Under the pieces are notes generated by a model. It was not told the DNA's origin. It saw only the letters and a program-made list of their open reading frames with translations, and did no database searches. Positions 43,116 through 51,631 of a DNA stretch of 64,000 bases are shown piece by piece. Each line of letters begins with the position of its first letter. Positions within the stretch are counted from its first letter, which is position 1. Origin of the DNA: Brevibacterium sp. S111 (GTDB lineage: Bacteria; Actinomycetota; Actinomycetes; Actinomycetales; Brevibacteriaceae); NCBI RefSeq assembly GCF_004745075.1, contig NZ_RHFH01000015.1, positions 1 through 64,000 of the forward strand, read 5' to 3'. The translations under genes and the position numbers were made by a program.

Positions 43116-44159
43116 ATGAGCAACGTTGAGACCCGTCCCGAGCAGGTAGTCTGCAAGGCCGGGGGACTGCCCGGGCCCTCCTGCGACCAGCAGGGACGTT
43201 CCCCAGTCGAGATCATCACCTCCCGCGACGTGCCGCTGGGTGGGCCCCGCGCGATGACCGTGCGGCGGACCCTCCCGCAGCGCCAGCGTTCTCTCATCGG
43301 CCCGTGGTGCTTCGTCGACCACTACGGCCCGGCGGACGTCTCCGTCACCGGCGGAATGGACGTCGCACCCCACCCGCACACCGGATTGCAGACCGTCAGC
43401 TGGTTGTTCCAAGGCGCCATCCAACACATCGATTCCGGCGGAAACGCGGGCCTCGTCCTGCCCGGCGAAGTCAACCTCATGACCGCAGGCGCCGGCATCT
43501 GCCATTCCGAAGTCTCGACCGACGACACGACGACCCTGCACGGCGTCCAACTGTGGCTGGCTCTGCCCGATGCCACCCGACACCAGCCCGAACGCGAATT
43601 CGAGCATTTCGAACCCGAGCCGGTGTCGCTAGACGGCGGGGAGATGCTCGTCTTCCTCGGGAAACTCTGGGGAACGGAGTCTCCGGTGCACACGCACACC
43701 CCGCTGGTCGGCGTCGAGATACGCCTCGATCCGGGCGCAACCATCGACCTGCCCGTAGATCCGCGGTTCGAGCACGGCCTCCTCGTCGATTCCGGTGATA
43801 TTGCGCTGGAGAACGTCGATCTGCCGGTCGCGGCGATCGGCTATACGGGCATCGGCGTCGAGGAGCTGCGCATCGCCAATCGCAGCGACGAACCCGGCCG
43901 GCTCATCCTCATCGGCGGTGAACCGTTCACCGAAGAGATCGTCATGTGGTGGAATTTCCTCGGCCGCACCCACGAGGAGGTCGCGGCCTACCGTGAGGAA
44001 TGGCAGGCCGAAGGCGATCGCTTCGGCGCCGTCGAGGGATACGTCGGCAAGGGTGGACCCGGTCAGAACGCCGATGGCATGGGCAGGCTCCCCGCGCCGA
44101 GGATGCCCGACGTGACGATCAAAGCGCGGAGGAATCCGCCCCCGCAGGTCCAGAAATAA
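43116..44159 (+). CDS. Pirin-family bicupin
   Basis: This is a 347-residue pirin-like metal protein. The N-terminal cupin has the metal ligands in DVAPHPHTGLQTVSW and GICHSEVS; the C-terminal cupin ends in GGEPFTEEIVMWWNF. Some bacterial pirins oxidise quercetin, others bind central metabolic enzymes; function here is open. Both histidine pairs and the glutamate are present. It starts a likely operon with the GNAT and AhpD-like genes downstream. Confidence 0.9.
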   Translation: MSNVETRPEQVVCKAGGLPGPSCDQQGRSPVEIITSRDVPLGGPRAMTVRRTLPQRQRSLIGPWCFVDHYGPADVSVTGGMDVAPHPHTGLQTVSWLFQGAIQHIDSGGNAGLVLPGEVNLMTAGAGICHSEVSTDDTTTLHGVQLWLALPDATRHQPEREFEHFEPEPVSLDGGEMLVFLGKLWGTESPVHTHTPLVGVEIRLDPGATIDLPVDPRFEHGLLVDSGDIALENVDLPVAAIGYTGIGVEELRIANRSDEPGRLILIGGEPFTEEIVMWWNFLGRTHEEVAAYREEWQAEGDRFGAVEGYVGKGGPGQNADGMGRLPAPRMPDVTIKARRNPPPQVQK

Positions 44160-44171
44160 GGAGCGTTAACC

Positions 44172-44546
44172 ATGTCGAAGACATTCGAAGACAAGACCGG
44201 GGCCGAGGTCACGGTCTCGCTGAACGAATCAGCGCAGGCCTATGAGATCACCGTGGCGGACGGGACAGTCGCCGGGAGCGCGTTCTTCCTGCCCGGACCC
44301 GACGCGGAGACCGAGCGCATCTTCCATCACACCGTTGTCGACGAGCAGTTCGGCGGTCGTGGGTTATCGAAGATCCTCGTCGCCGAGGCACTCGAGGACT
44401 CACGCGAACGCGGAGTGACCGTCGTGCCCGTCTGCCCGCTCTTCGTCAAGAAGCTGCAGGAAACCGGCGATGATTATGCGGCTCAAGGCGGTAAGTTCCG
44501 CAATGCGACGGGCGCCGATATCGACATCGTCAAGCGACAGGCGTGA
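44172..44546 (+). CDS. Small GNAT N-acetyltransferase
   Basis: This 124-residue protein resembles the short YidJ/COG2388-type GNATs. IFHHTVVDEQFGGRGLSKILVAEALEDSRERG is the acetyl-CoA binding part with a variant Q/RxxGxG loop (FGGRGLS), and VVPVCPLFVKKLQE the conserved end strand. It lies 12 bases after the pirin stop and almost touches the next gene, so the three are co-transcribed. The acceptor is unknown. Confidence 0.82.
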   Translation: MSKTFEDKTGAEVTVSLNESAQAYEITVADGTVAGSAFFLPGPDAETERIFHHTVVDEQFGGRGLSKILVAEALEDSRERGVTVVPVCPLFVKKLQETGDDYAAQGGKFRNATGADIDIVKRQA

Positions 44547-44554
44547 GTGAGGGT

Positions 44555-45025
44555 ATGAGCAACGCAAGTCGACCATTCATCGACAAGATCCACCCCGAGA
44601 ACTACAAGGCGCTGGCCCAGGCGGCCGCGAGTTCGCGGAAGGCGTCGCGCGAAGCGGGTCTTGATGACGCGCTCATCGAGCTCGTGAACACGCGGGTCTC
44701 GCAGATCAATGGCTGCCGCACCTGCCTGAGCATCCATGCCCCGGCGGCCAGGAAAGCCGGCGTCTCCCAGCTCAAGCTCGATGTGCTGCCGAGTTGGTAT
44801 GAGGCCGAGATCTTCACTGATCAGGAGTTCGCGGCGCTGACCCTGGCCGAGTCGTTGACCGTGCTTGACAAGACGGAGGATCGCGATGCGATCGCCGCTG
44901 AGGTGGCGCAATTCCTGACGACCGAGCAGATCTCTGCGATCGAATGGTCGACGATCCTCATCAACGCGTTCAACCGCATCTCGATCGCCAGCGATCACCC
45001 GGTGTTCGGAGCAAAGCAGGACTGA
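44555..45025 (+). CDS. AhpD-like/carboxymuconolactone decarboxylase family protein
   Basis: This is a 156-residue all-helical protein of the CMD family. The redox motif is in ELVNTRVSQINGCRTCLSIHAPAARKAG (CxxC plus His), as in AhpD alkylhydroperoxidases, so it is more likely a thiol peroxidase helper than a decarboxylase. ATG 44555 with GAGGGT upstream is preferred; GTG 44543 overlapping the previous stop is possible. Confidence 0.85.
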   Translation: MSNASRPFIDKIHPENYKALAQAAASSRKASREAGLDDALIELVNTRVSQINGCRTCLSIHAPAARKAGVSQLKLDVLPSWYEAEIFTDQEFAALTLAESLTVLDKTEDRDAIAAEVAQFLTTEQISAIEWSTILINAFNRISIASDHPVFGAKQD

Positions 45026-45048
45026 GCCCAGGCGGCCTTCGGGGCGAA

Positions 45049-45066
45049 GCGAGGTTGACTCCTCGC
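45049..45066. terminator. Bidirectional hairpin
   Basis: GCGAGG and CCTCGC flank a 6-nt loop, between the convergent AhpD-like and arr genes. A second small CCGCC/GGCGG hairpin lies at 45084-45095. Confidence 0.55.
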
Positions 45067-45097
45067 AGGCGCAGTGGGATGTGCCGCCTCGGCGGTG

Positions 45098-45511
45098 TCA
45101 GTTGATGATCTCTTTGTCATCGTCCTCGCGGATGGCCGCCAGCCTCTCGCGCCACATTCGCAGGTCCTGCTCGCTCAGGCGCTTCCAGTCGGTGACCTCG
45201 CGGACGATGCGCAGGGGTTCGGTGCTGCGAAAGGAACGGGTGGGGTTGCCGGGGAACTTCTTGTCCGTGACGTTCGGGTCGTCGTCGTAGTCACCGAGGG
45301 GTTCAACCTCGTAGACGTGCGGCTGTCCGCCGTTGAGGGCGGCCACCTCGGCGGCCAATCCTGCACCGTCGGGCAGGGCCGTGAAGTAGATGTGATTCAG
45401 CGTCACTTCGGGTCGGTAGTTCGAAGCGAAGCCTGCGGTCAGCAGGTCGCCGGGTGCGAGTTCGGCACGGGTGCCGTGGAAGAAGGGTCCTTCATCGAGT
45501 GCTGCAGCCAT
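45098..45511 (-). CDS. arr: Rifamycin ADP-ribosyltransferase (Arr)
   Basis: This 137-residue enzyme transfers ADP-ribose from NAD+ to rifamycins. GPFFHGTRAELAPGDLL holds the NAD-binding HGT, HIYFTALPDGAGLAAEVAA the tyrosine strand, and DDPNVTDKKFPGNPTRSFRSTEPLRIV the highly conserved Arr signature. The length equals that of known Arr proteins. Chromosomal arr genes are common in Actinobacteria and do not by themselves imply recent transfer. Nothing mobile is seen around it. Confidence 0.93.
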   Translation of the reverse strand: MAAALDEGPFFHGTRAELAPGDLLTAGFASNYRPEVTLNHIYFTALPDGAGLAAEVAALNGGQPHVYEVEPLGDYDDDPNVTDKKFPGNPTRSFRSTEPLRIVREVTDWKRLSEQDLRMWRERLAAIREDDDKEIIN

Positions 45512-45750
45512 GGCGTCGAATATACGCTCGAAGACTGCGAATCGGCCTCGGATTCGGCGACTAGAATGGGCCTTGAGCGGGCGGTGAAGTGCGCCGCGAC
45601 ATGGTTTGAAGCAGGGGCGCTTCCCGGGTGTTGAGACTTCGGTCCCGCGATTCGATAACTTCGGCGATACTCTCCTGAGCGAACGATGCCCCGAGACAAC
45701 GGTTCCGGCGGCGCCGTCGACGTACCCACGTGAAGGAGCCCACCCCGCCA

Positions 45751-47058
45751 ATGTCCGCCGAAACGACGACGCAGACGAAGAACGCCGCCTCGGCGCCGAC
45801 ATCACTGACCGGACGACTGCGGCTCATCGGTCCGGGGATCGTTCTGGCGTTGGCCAGCGTCGGGGCCTCGGACATGATCACGACGATGAACTCCGGCGCC
45901 GAATACGGTCTGGCGCTCATCTGGGTGTTCACCGTCGGGATCATCCTCAAATTCGTCCTCTCCGAGGCAGTATCCCGGCTGCAGATGAGCGGTGACCGGT
46001 CTTTGATCTCCCACCTCACCCGGTTCGGCGGACGGACGTTCCCGGTGCTGTTCCTCATCGCAGAGCTGCTTGTCGGACTGTTCTTCGGGGCCGGTGTCAT
46101 CGCGGTGACGACGACGATCCTGCAGGCGATCTTCCCCGTCCTGCCGTTCTGGCCGACCGCGATCGTCGTGCTCCTCTCCGCCGCGGTGCTTGTCGGCATC
46201 GGCCGGTACGGGATCGTGGAAAAGGCGATGATGGGCTTCGGAATCATCATGTTCTTCGGCATCCTCGCCCTGGCGATCTCCGTGTTCCAAGGCCAGGACG
46301 CGCAGGAGGTCGCCGCGGCGACGATCGTGCCGACGTTCCCGAACACCTCGATCATCACGGTGATGTCGCTCATCGGCGGAGTCGGGGGAGCGACCGGCAT
46401 CCTCGCCTACTCGTTCTGGATCCGTGAGAAGGCATGGCGGACCCCCGACTGGAAGCCCGTCGTCCGGCTCGACCTGTTCATCAGCTACGGACTCGTCTTC
46501 GTCTTCGCCGTGGCGATGAGCGCCGTGGGTGCCTTCATCCTCTACGGGCAGGGCTTCACGATTTCGGACAATGATGCGCTGTTCGCGATCGCCGATGACC
46601 TGGTGGGTCGGATCGGTGAGACCGGCCGGCTCGTGTTCCTCATCAGCTTCCTCGCCGTGGTGTATACGAGCGTGCTCGGCGGGTTCTCCGGAATCGCCTA
46701 CGTCACCGCCGACTGCCTGCGCGTGCTGCGCCGCTACCCGCACCAGGACGAACCGGCCAATGAGATGTCGGCGAAGTCGATCGAATTCCGCGGCGTCCTC
46801 GTCTACCTCTCGATCGCAACGTTGGTCATCATGAGCCTCGGCAAACCCGTCACCCTCGTGCTCGTCTACGCAGCGATCAGCGCGTTCATTCTGCCGGTGC
46901 TCGCCCTGGCGCTGCTCGTCATCCTCAATCGCTCATCCGTGCCGGCTCAGCTGCGCAACACGAAGTGGTCGAACGTGCTGCTGGCCGTGTGCTTGGCCCT
47001 GTTCGGGTTCCTCGCCGCCCTGCAGGTCAAGGAGTCGGTGATGGGACTTATTGGTTGA
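45751..47058 (+). CDS. Nramp-like transporter without canonical metal motifs
   Basis: This 435-residue membrane protein with about 11 helices has the Nramp fold (GPGIVLALASVGASDMITTMNSGAEYG at helix 1). The helix-1 metal motif DPGN is replaced by GASD, and the helix-6 MPH motif by GGATGILAYSF. Helix ends such as ISAFILPVLALALLVILNRS are family-like. It should therefore not be assumed to import manganese or iron; Nramp-related proteins with changed sites move Mg2+ or have unknown substrates. The ATG at 45751 follows AAGGAG; a GTG at 45730 is possible. Its end overlaps the convergent GNAT gene by 11 bases. Confidence 0.8.
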   Translation: MSAETTTQTKNAASAPTSLTGRLRLIGPGIVLALASVGASDMITTMNSGAEYGLALIWVFTVGIILKFVLSEAVSRLQMSGDRSLISHLTRFGGRTFPVLFLIAELLVGLFFGAGVIAVTTTILQAIFPVLPFWPTAIVVLLSAAVLVGIGRYGIVEKAMMGFGIIMFFGILALAISVFQGQDAQEVAAATIVPTFPNTSIITVMSLIGGVGGATGILAYSFWIREKAWRTPDWKPVVRLDLFISYGLVFVFAVAMSAVGAFILYGQGFTISDNDALFAIADDLVGRIGETGRLVFLISFLAVVYTSVLGGFSGIAYVTADCLRVLRRYPHQDEPANEMSAKSIEFRGVLVYLSIATLVIMSLGKPVTLVLVYAAISAFILPVLALALLVILNRSSVPAQLRNTKWSNVLLAVCLALFGFLAALQVKESVMGLIG

Positions 47059-47545
47059 GGTCTTTGAAGTATCGGGCGACCGGCCAGCGTTCGAATCCGG
47101 CTGACTCGTATGCCGACCGTGCTGGGGCATGACCCCGATCATCACCGGTCTCGACCATGACCATGTTCATTCCGGCACGCCTGATGCGCTCGAACGAATA
47201 CTCAAGGAGTGCATTGCCGACGCCCTGCCGCTGGAATCGTGGATCAACCGCGAGCACGTAGACTTCGCCCATGCGGTCCTCCGGATGCAGGCGAGTGCAG
47301 ACCCATCCCGCCGGTTCCTCGGCCACCAGAGCGACATCGATCTGCTGCGGTTCGCCGTCGAGCGTCTGCGCGAGATCGTCATACTGACGTTCCCGCCAAC
47401 CTCGCGGGTAGAACGATTCGTAGACGAAGCCCGGAACGTCGGTCTCAAGCAGCGGGAAGACCGGCTCCCATGCGCGAATCGACAGATCCAGCAGTGCGTC
47501 ACGATGCGACGGCTGGTACGCGACGATCTGCGGTGTGGCATCCAT
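47048..47545 (-). CDS. GNAT N-acetyltransferase
   Basis: This is a 165-residue GNAT protein with VYVLAVDPRFQRQGVGNALLEYSFERIRRAG as the acetyl-CoA loop (QxxGxG motif) and SAYESAGFERWPVARYFKDL as the end typical of the aminoglycoside/ribosomal-protein acetyltransferase-like group. The acceptor cannot be told. ATG 47545 is chosen over 47551. Confidence 0.85.
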   Translation of the reverse strand: MDATPQIVAYQPSHRDALLDLSIRAWEPVFPLLETDVPGFVYESFYPRGWRERQYDDLAQTLDGEPQQIDVALVAEEPAGWVCTRLHPEDRMGEVYVLAVDPRFQRQGVGNALLEYSFERIRRAGMNMVMVETGDDRGHAPARSAYESAGFERWPVARYFKDLNQ

Positions 47546-47597
47546 GAACACAGTGTCGCAGACGGGAGGCGATCATGTGCCGGAATGGTGGTGACTG

Positions 47598-48380
47598 CTA
47601 GCGCTTCGTGATCCAAACGGCGCGCTCGCTGCTGAAGCTGAACAATTCGTCGCTGATCAGTGCGTACTTTCCTTTTTCGCCAGTATCGGCAAAGCACAGA
47701 TTTCCGTCGGCACTACCTCCGGGGGCAATATCTCCGTAACTGAGGGGATCCTCGCCAGAGAGGGTCGTGTCTTTCATGTCTCCGGATGGATACTGAAGCT
47801 TCCAGTCGATAGCGTTGTACGAAACTTCTGAGTCGCCGTCATTCTTGATTGTGACTTTCGAGCACAGCTGGGCGCCGAAAGTATCATTGACGGTCCGTAA
47901 CTCTTCAGCCGTGACCTTGACGCCGCGGGTGCTGATTTCTTCGCCTGGTTTGCCGACGATGTCGTCTTCAGTCTGTCCCGGAAATTGGTCAGTCTTCGGT
48001 TCCATTTCTTGAACGTCTTCGGCCGGCTCCGCTGCTGGTTGTGCTGCTGACTGCGTGTCCTTTTGATCTGAACCAAGTGATCCGATGAAAGCACCGGTTG
48101 TAATGCTGGAAGCCAGGGCTAGGAGGACTGCGAGAACTGAAGCGACGAGGCCGAAGATTGACGCTACTTTATTCGTTGCAACCCGCTTGGACACCCTGAC
48201 GATTCCGAGTATTCCGAAGATCCCACCAATGATGCCCAGTGGTATTGCAGTGAAAAGCGATACGAATGGGATGAACCCGAGTACGAGCGCAACGATCCCT
48301 AAAACGAGTGCTGTTGTGCCGAATCCGTTCTTCGGTTGGGGACGCAATTGGGCATACTGAACGGGCTGATAGTAGGTCAA
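47598..48380 (-). CDS. DUF4190-type membrane protein with secreted C-terminal domain
   Basis: This protein of about 260 residues has two helices of DUF4190 type (FGTTALVLGIVALVLGFIPFVSLFTAIPLGIIGGIFGILGI and ASIFGLVASVLAVLLALASSI), then an acidic linker and an external beta domain resembling DUF4352 (VTIKNDGDSEVSYNAIDWKLQYPSG, GGSADGNLCFAD). The TTG at 48380 with AAGGA upstream gives the usual MTYYQP opening; a GTG at 48440 is possible. Its DNA is visibly poorer in G+C and uses AT-ending codons far more than neighbours, a sign of separate origin. Confidence 0.72.
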   Translation of the reverse strand: MTYYQPVQYAQLRPQPKNGFGTTALVLGIVALVLGFIPFVSLFTAIPLGIIGGIFGILGIVRVSKRVATNKVASIFGLVASVLAVLLALASSITTGAFIGSLGSDQKDTQSAAQPAAEPAEDVQEMEPKTDQFPGQTEDDIVGKPGEEISTRGVKVTAEELRTVNDTFGAQLCSKVTIKNDGDSEVSYNAIDWKLQYPSGDMKDTTLSGEDPLSYGDIAPGGSADGNLCFADTGEKGKYALISDELFSFSSERAVWITKR

Positions 48381-48634
48381 GGGCAGGGTTCCTTCGAGTC
48401 CAAATTGTTGCAGGGAGATATATGACTCGATAGTAGGCACAGCAGGACTAGTGTCTTGACCAATATTGAGTACGTTTCAATAACGTTTTTCCAGGTCACG
48501 CAGTGCACCTGGTGTGCTCACCTGCCCCCGGGGTGTTCTGTTCAGCTGAGGTTCGACGAGGCGTCGCCGCGATTAAACTCGGCAGCCTGTCAACCGTGCC
48601 CGTGCCCTGGACAATATGAGGGCCCTTTCCTGCC

Positions 48635-49663
48635 TCACTCGCGGCCGGAACTGATCCATTTCGGATTGTCGACGATGTTGCGGCCGCCCTCGACGAGCGT
48701 GCGGATCTCATCGAGTCGTTGCATATCGGCAGGCTCGAGCCGCAGATCGAGCGCGCCGAGGTTCTCCAGACTGCGTTCGGGTTTGCGGGAGCCTGGGATC
48801 GGAACTGCGTTGACTCCCATCTTTGCCGCCCGGTGAAAAAGCCAGCCCAACGCCACCTGAGCGTTGGTCGCGTTGTGACGGTCGGCCACCGCGGCGACGA
48901 TGGAGACGATCCGTTGGTTGGCCTCCCACGCATCACCCATGCGCGCGGTCCCGCCGCGGACGTCACCGGCCACCTGGTCCTTCGTCAGGGTGCCGGTGAG
49001 GAATCCGCGTCCCAGCGGACTGTACGGGACGAATCCGACCCCGAGTTCCGCGCAGGCAGGCACGACGTGGTCTTCGACATCGCGTGACCACAGGCTCCAT
49101 TCGGACTGGACCGCGCTGATCGGGTGGATCGCATGGGCACGACGCAGCTCGTCCGCGGTGACCTCGGACAGGCCGATGTGCGCGACCTTGCCGGCCGTGA
49201 TCAGCTCGGCCATCGCCCCGACCGTGTCCTCGATGGGAACGTCGGAATCCGGCCGATGCAGATAGTAGAGATCGATGGAATCCACGCCGAGGCGGCGCAG
49301 CGAAGCATCGCACGCTTCGTGTGCGTACTCGGGCCGTCCATCCGTTCGTTTCGTCGATCCGTCGGAGAGCGTGCGCAGCCCGGTGATTCCGAATTTCGTG
49401 GCGAGCTGGACGTCATCGCGGCGCTTGGCCAGGAACGGGGCGAGCATCTCCTCGTTCGTTCCGGCCGGACCGGTGGTGCCGTCGCGGGGTTCGCCGTAGA
49501 CGTCGGCAGTGTCGAGCAGGGTGATGCCGGCATCGACGACTTCACCGAGTGTGGCGCGGGCATCGTCGTCGGTCGTGCCACCGTAGACGTGGGACAGTGC
49601 CATGCAGCCGAAGCCGATGGGGGAGACCTCGAACTCGCCGAGGAGGCTGGTCGTAGTGGTCAT
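48635..49663 (-). CDS. Aldo/keto reductase (AKR13-like)
   Basis: This 342-residue aldo/keto reductase has Asp and Tyr in ITLLDTADVYGE, Lys in LATKFGI, His in DLYYLHRPDSDVP and the cofactor end VPIPGSRKPERSLENLGAL. FGCMALSHVYGG is the family start. It overlaps the stop of the MerR gene by ATGA and is clearly in its operon. Such MerR-controlled reductases often remove toxic aldehydes. Confidence 0.9.
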   Translation of the reverse strand: MTTTTSLLGEFEVSPIGFGCMALSHVYGGTTDDDARATLGEVVDAGITLLDTADVYGEPRDGTTGPAGTNEEMLAPFLAKRRDDVQLATKFGITGLRTLSDGSTKRTDGRPEYAHEACDASLRRLGVDSIDLYYLHRPDSDVPIEDTVGAMAELITAGKVAHIGLSEVTADELRRAHAIHPISAVQSEWSLWSRDVEDHVVPACAELGVGFVPYSPLGRGFLTGTLTKDQVAGDVRGGTARMGDAWEANQRIVSIVAAVADRHNATNAQVALGWLFHRAAKMGVNAVPIPGSRKPERSLENLGALDLRLEPADMQRLDEIRTLVEGGRNIVDNPKWISSGRE

Positions 49664-50097
49664 GGGTGGTGTCCTTTCGGAGAGTGCGAGGTGTCGTCGG
49701 GAGCGCCGCCGTAGACGGCGATCTTGTACTCGGTGGCGGTCAATGCTCGTTCGAGGTCGTGGATCTGCTCGATGATCCGCTGCCGTTGGTCGCGCATGAT
49801 CTGCAGGCGTTCAGGTGTGGTCGACTCGCCCTGGTTGACGAGTTCGACATAGCGGGTGAGTTCGCGGATTCCCATACCGGATGACCGCATGCGCACGAGG
49901 AAGTCGAGCCGGTCGACGGCTCTCTGGTCGAAGACGCGATGGCCCGAGGTTGAGCGTCCCACCTGGATGAGTCCCATGTGTTCGTAGTAGCGGGCAGTGT
50001 GTGCCGTGATGCCGAGGCGATTGCAGACCTCGCCGATGGAAAGGGGTGCATCGGTGGGTCGCGGAGGAGTCTCGACAGCAGGGGCAGCGTCAGTCAT
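49660..50097 (-). CDS. MerR-family transcriptional regulator
   Basis: This is a 145-residue MerR protein: LSIGEVCNRLGITAHTARYYEHMGLIQVGRSTSGHRVF is the DNA-binding domain, with the dimer helix ERLQIMRDQRQRIIEQIHDLERALTATEYKI after it. There is no obvious metal-binding cysteine pair, so a small organic or redox effector is likely. It is co-transcribed with the aldo/keto reductase. The promoter upstream has the unusual 19-bp spacer expected for MerR control. Confidence 0.9.
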   Translation of the reverse strand: MTDAAPAVETPPRPTDAPLSIGEVCNRLGITAHTARYYEHMGLIQVGRSTSGHRVFDQRAVDRLDFLVRMRSSGMGIRELTRYVELVNQGESTTPERLQIMRDQRQRIIEQIHDLERALTATEYKIAVYGGAPDDTSHSPKGHHP

Positions 50098-50104
50098 AGC
50101 GTCA

Positions 50105-50135
50105 ACGCTAGAACTTCGAGTGCACTCTAAGTCAA
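50105..50135 (-). promoter_or_regulatory. MerR-type promoter with 19-bp spacer
   Basis: Read on the minus strand, TTGACT (50135-50130) and TAGCGT (50110-50105) are separated by 19 bases. The dyad GAGTGCACTC (50118-50127) lies between them, extended by TT and AA arms. MerR proteins activate promoters with just this stretched spacing. The -10 box ends eight bases before the ATG at 50097, so the message would be leaderless. Confidence 0.72.
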
Positions 50136-50210
50136 GGGTTCTTCGAAGATTGTGCAATTGAACGGACCGGCTATGTTCGGCAGTGAATAGTTGAACGTAA
50201 TTGTTGATGG

Positions 50211-50233
50211 ATATAGCAATAAATGAGCTATAT
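50211..50233. promoter_or_regulatory. Candidate operator upstream of CoA-ester operon
   Basis: ATATAGC and GCTATAT flank 9 nt in an AT-rich island about 165 bases before the first acyl-CoA dehydrogenase start. No regulator for the operon is coded nearby. Confidence 0.4.
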
Positions 50234-50398
50234 TGATAATGTTTGATTGACTAATGGTGAGAGCTCGCCGACGAGACAGACCGCATAGTCGCACCGTCTC
50301 GGAACGGAGGCGCCGACTGCGGGGATTGGTGGTCGGGCAATCGCCCCGTGCACCGCCTTCACGTGGTGCCCTCAATGATCGAGGAGACAGCAGTCCGC

Positions 50399-51547
50399 AT
50401 GGCAGTGAGCAATGAAGAGCAGATGATGATCGACCTGGTCGCCGAATTCATCGACGAGCAGGTCAAACCCAGCGTCAACAAGGTCGAGCACGCCGATGAA
50501 TACCCCGAAGCGTGGATCCAGACGATGAAGGACATGGGCATCTACGGGCTCGCCATCGATGAACCGTGGGGGATGGGCAAGGTCTCGACCGAGGCCTATG
50601 CGCTCATCACGCAGGAACTCGCTCGCGGGTGGATGTCCCTGGCAGGGGCGATGGGCGGGCACACCGTCGTCGCGAAGCTCCTCCAGGAATACGGTACGCA
50701 GGAACAGAAGGAGAGGTACCTGCCGCGGATGGCCACGGGTGAGCTGCGCGCGACGATGGCGCTGACCGAACCCGGCGGCGGATCCGATCTGCAGGCGATG
50801 CGCACAACAGCTGCCAAGGACGGTGACGACTACGTCATCAACGGCGCGAAGACGTGGATCACGAACGCCCGGAAATCCGACCTCATCGCTTTGCTGTGCA
50901 AGACCGACCCCGAGGCGGAACCCCGTCACAAGGGCATCTCGATCATCCTCGTGGAGAAGGGGGAGGGGTTTACCGTCTCCCAGGATCTGTCGAAGCTCGG
51001 TTACAAGGGCGTTGAGACGTGCGAGCTGTCCTTCGACGGTCTTCGGCAGCCGCAGTCGCAGCTGCTGGGTGAGGCCGAGGGTGTCGGGTTCAAGCAGATG
51101 ATGAAGGGCCTCGAGATCGGCCGCATCCAGGTCGCGTCCCGGTCGCTCGGTGTTGCGCAGGCTGCGCTCGATGATGCGGTGAAGTATTCGCAGGAGCGTG
51201 AGTCGATGGGCAAGCCGATCTGGAAGCACCAGTCGGTGGGCAACAAGCTCGCGACGATGGCGACGAAGCTCGAGGCCGCCCGGCAGCTCGTCCTCCACGC
51301 CGCTCGCACCTATGATTCGGGTGCGCGTGTGGACATGGAGGCAGGAATGGCGAAGCTCTATGCCTCGGAGATGGCCGCCGAGGTGGCCCTCGATGCCATC
51401 CGCGTCCATGGCGGTTACGGATACTCCACCGAATACGACGTCGAACGCTACTACCGCGATGCTCCGCTGATGATCGTCGGCGAAGGCACGAACGAGATCC
51501 AGATGAACGTCATCGCCAAGCAGCTCATCGGTCGGAACAAGGCCTGA
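50399..51547 (+). CDS. Acyl-CoA dehydrogenase, first copy
   Basis: This is a 382-residue FAD-dependent dehydrogenase. ATMALTEPGGGSDLQAMRT and YVINGAKTWITNARKSDLIALL are the FAD/substrate segments. The catalytic glutamate is in MIVGEGTNEIQMNVIAKQLIG near the C-terminus. It oxidises an acyl-CoA to the 2,3-enoyl-CoA and passes electrons to ETF. A start at 50375 is also possible. It heads a plus-strand operon with a second dehydrogenase, a hydratase and an Mct-like isomerase, which points to a branched C5 dicarboxylyl substrate such as methylsuccinyl-CoA. Confidence 0.92.
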   Translation: MAVSNEEQMMIDLVAEFIDEQVKPSVNKVEHADEYPEAWIQTMKDMGIYGLAIDEPWGMGKVSTEAYALITQELARGWMSLAGAMGGHTVVAKLLQEYGTQEQKERYLPRMATGELRATMALTEPGGGSDLQAMRTTAAKDGDDYVINGAKTWITNARKSDLIALLCKTDPEAEPRHKGISIILVEKGEGFTVSQDLSKLGYKGVETCELSFDGLRQPQSQLLGEAEGVGFKQMMKGLEIGRIQVASRSLGVAQAALDDAVKYSQERESMGKPIWKHQSVGNKLATMATKLEAARQLVLHAARTYDSGARVDMEAGMAKLYASEMAAEVALDAIRVHGGYGYSTEYDVERYYRDAPLMIVGEGTNEIQMNVIAKQLIGRNKA

Positions 51548-51631
51548 GGCTCGTGGGCGGCACCCACACCTGTCGTACCCACACGATTCGCCTCTAGCCA
51601 CCTGGCCACGAATCCAACCCGAGGGAAGAAC

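Larger units (their letters stand above)
50098..50398. other. 301-bp AT-rich divergent promoter region
   Basis: No gene is seen. It contains the MerR promoter and, at 50140-50260, the most AT-rich stretch of the neighbourhood. The dyad ATATAGC, 9 nt, GCTATAT (50211-50233) is perfect and may be the operator of the acyl-CoA dehydrogenase operon. GAGGAG at 50381 precedes the ATG at 50399. Confidence 0.6.

Noticed and set aside
48491..48512. CCAGGT and ACCTGG hairpin next to TTTTT
   Set aside because: The T-run is on the wrong side for termination of either neighbour, and the arms are short.
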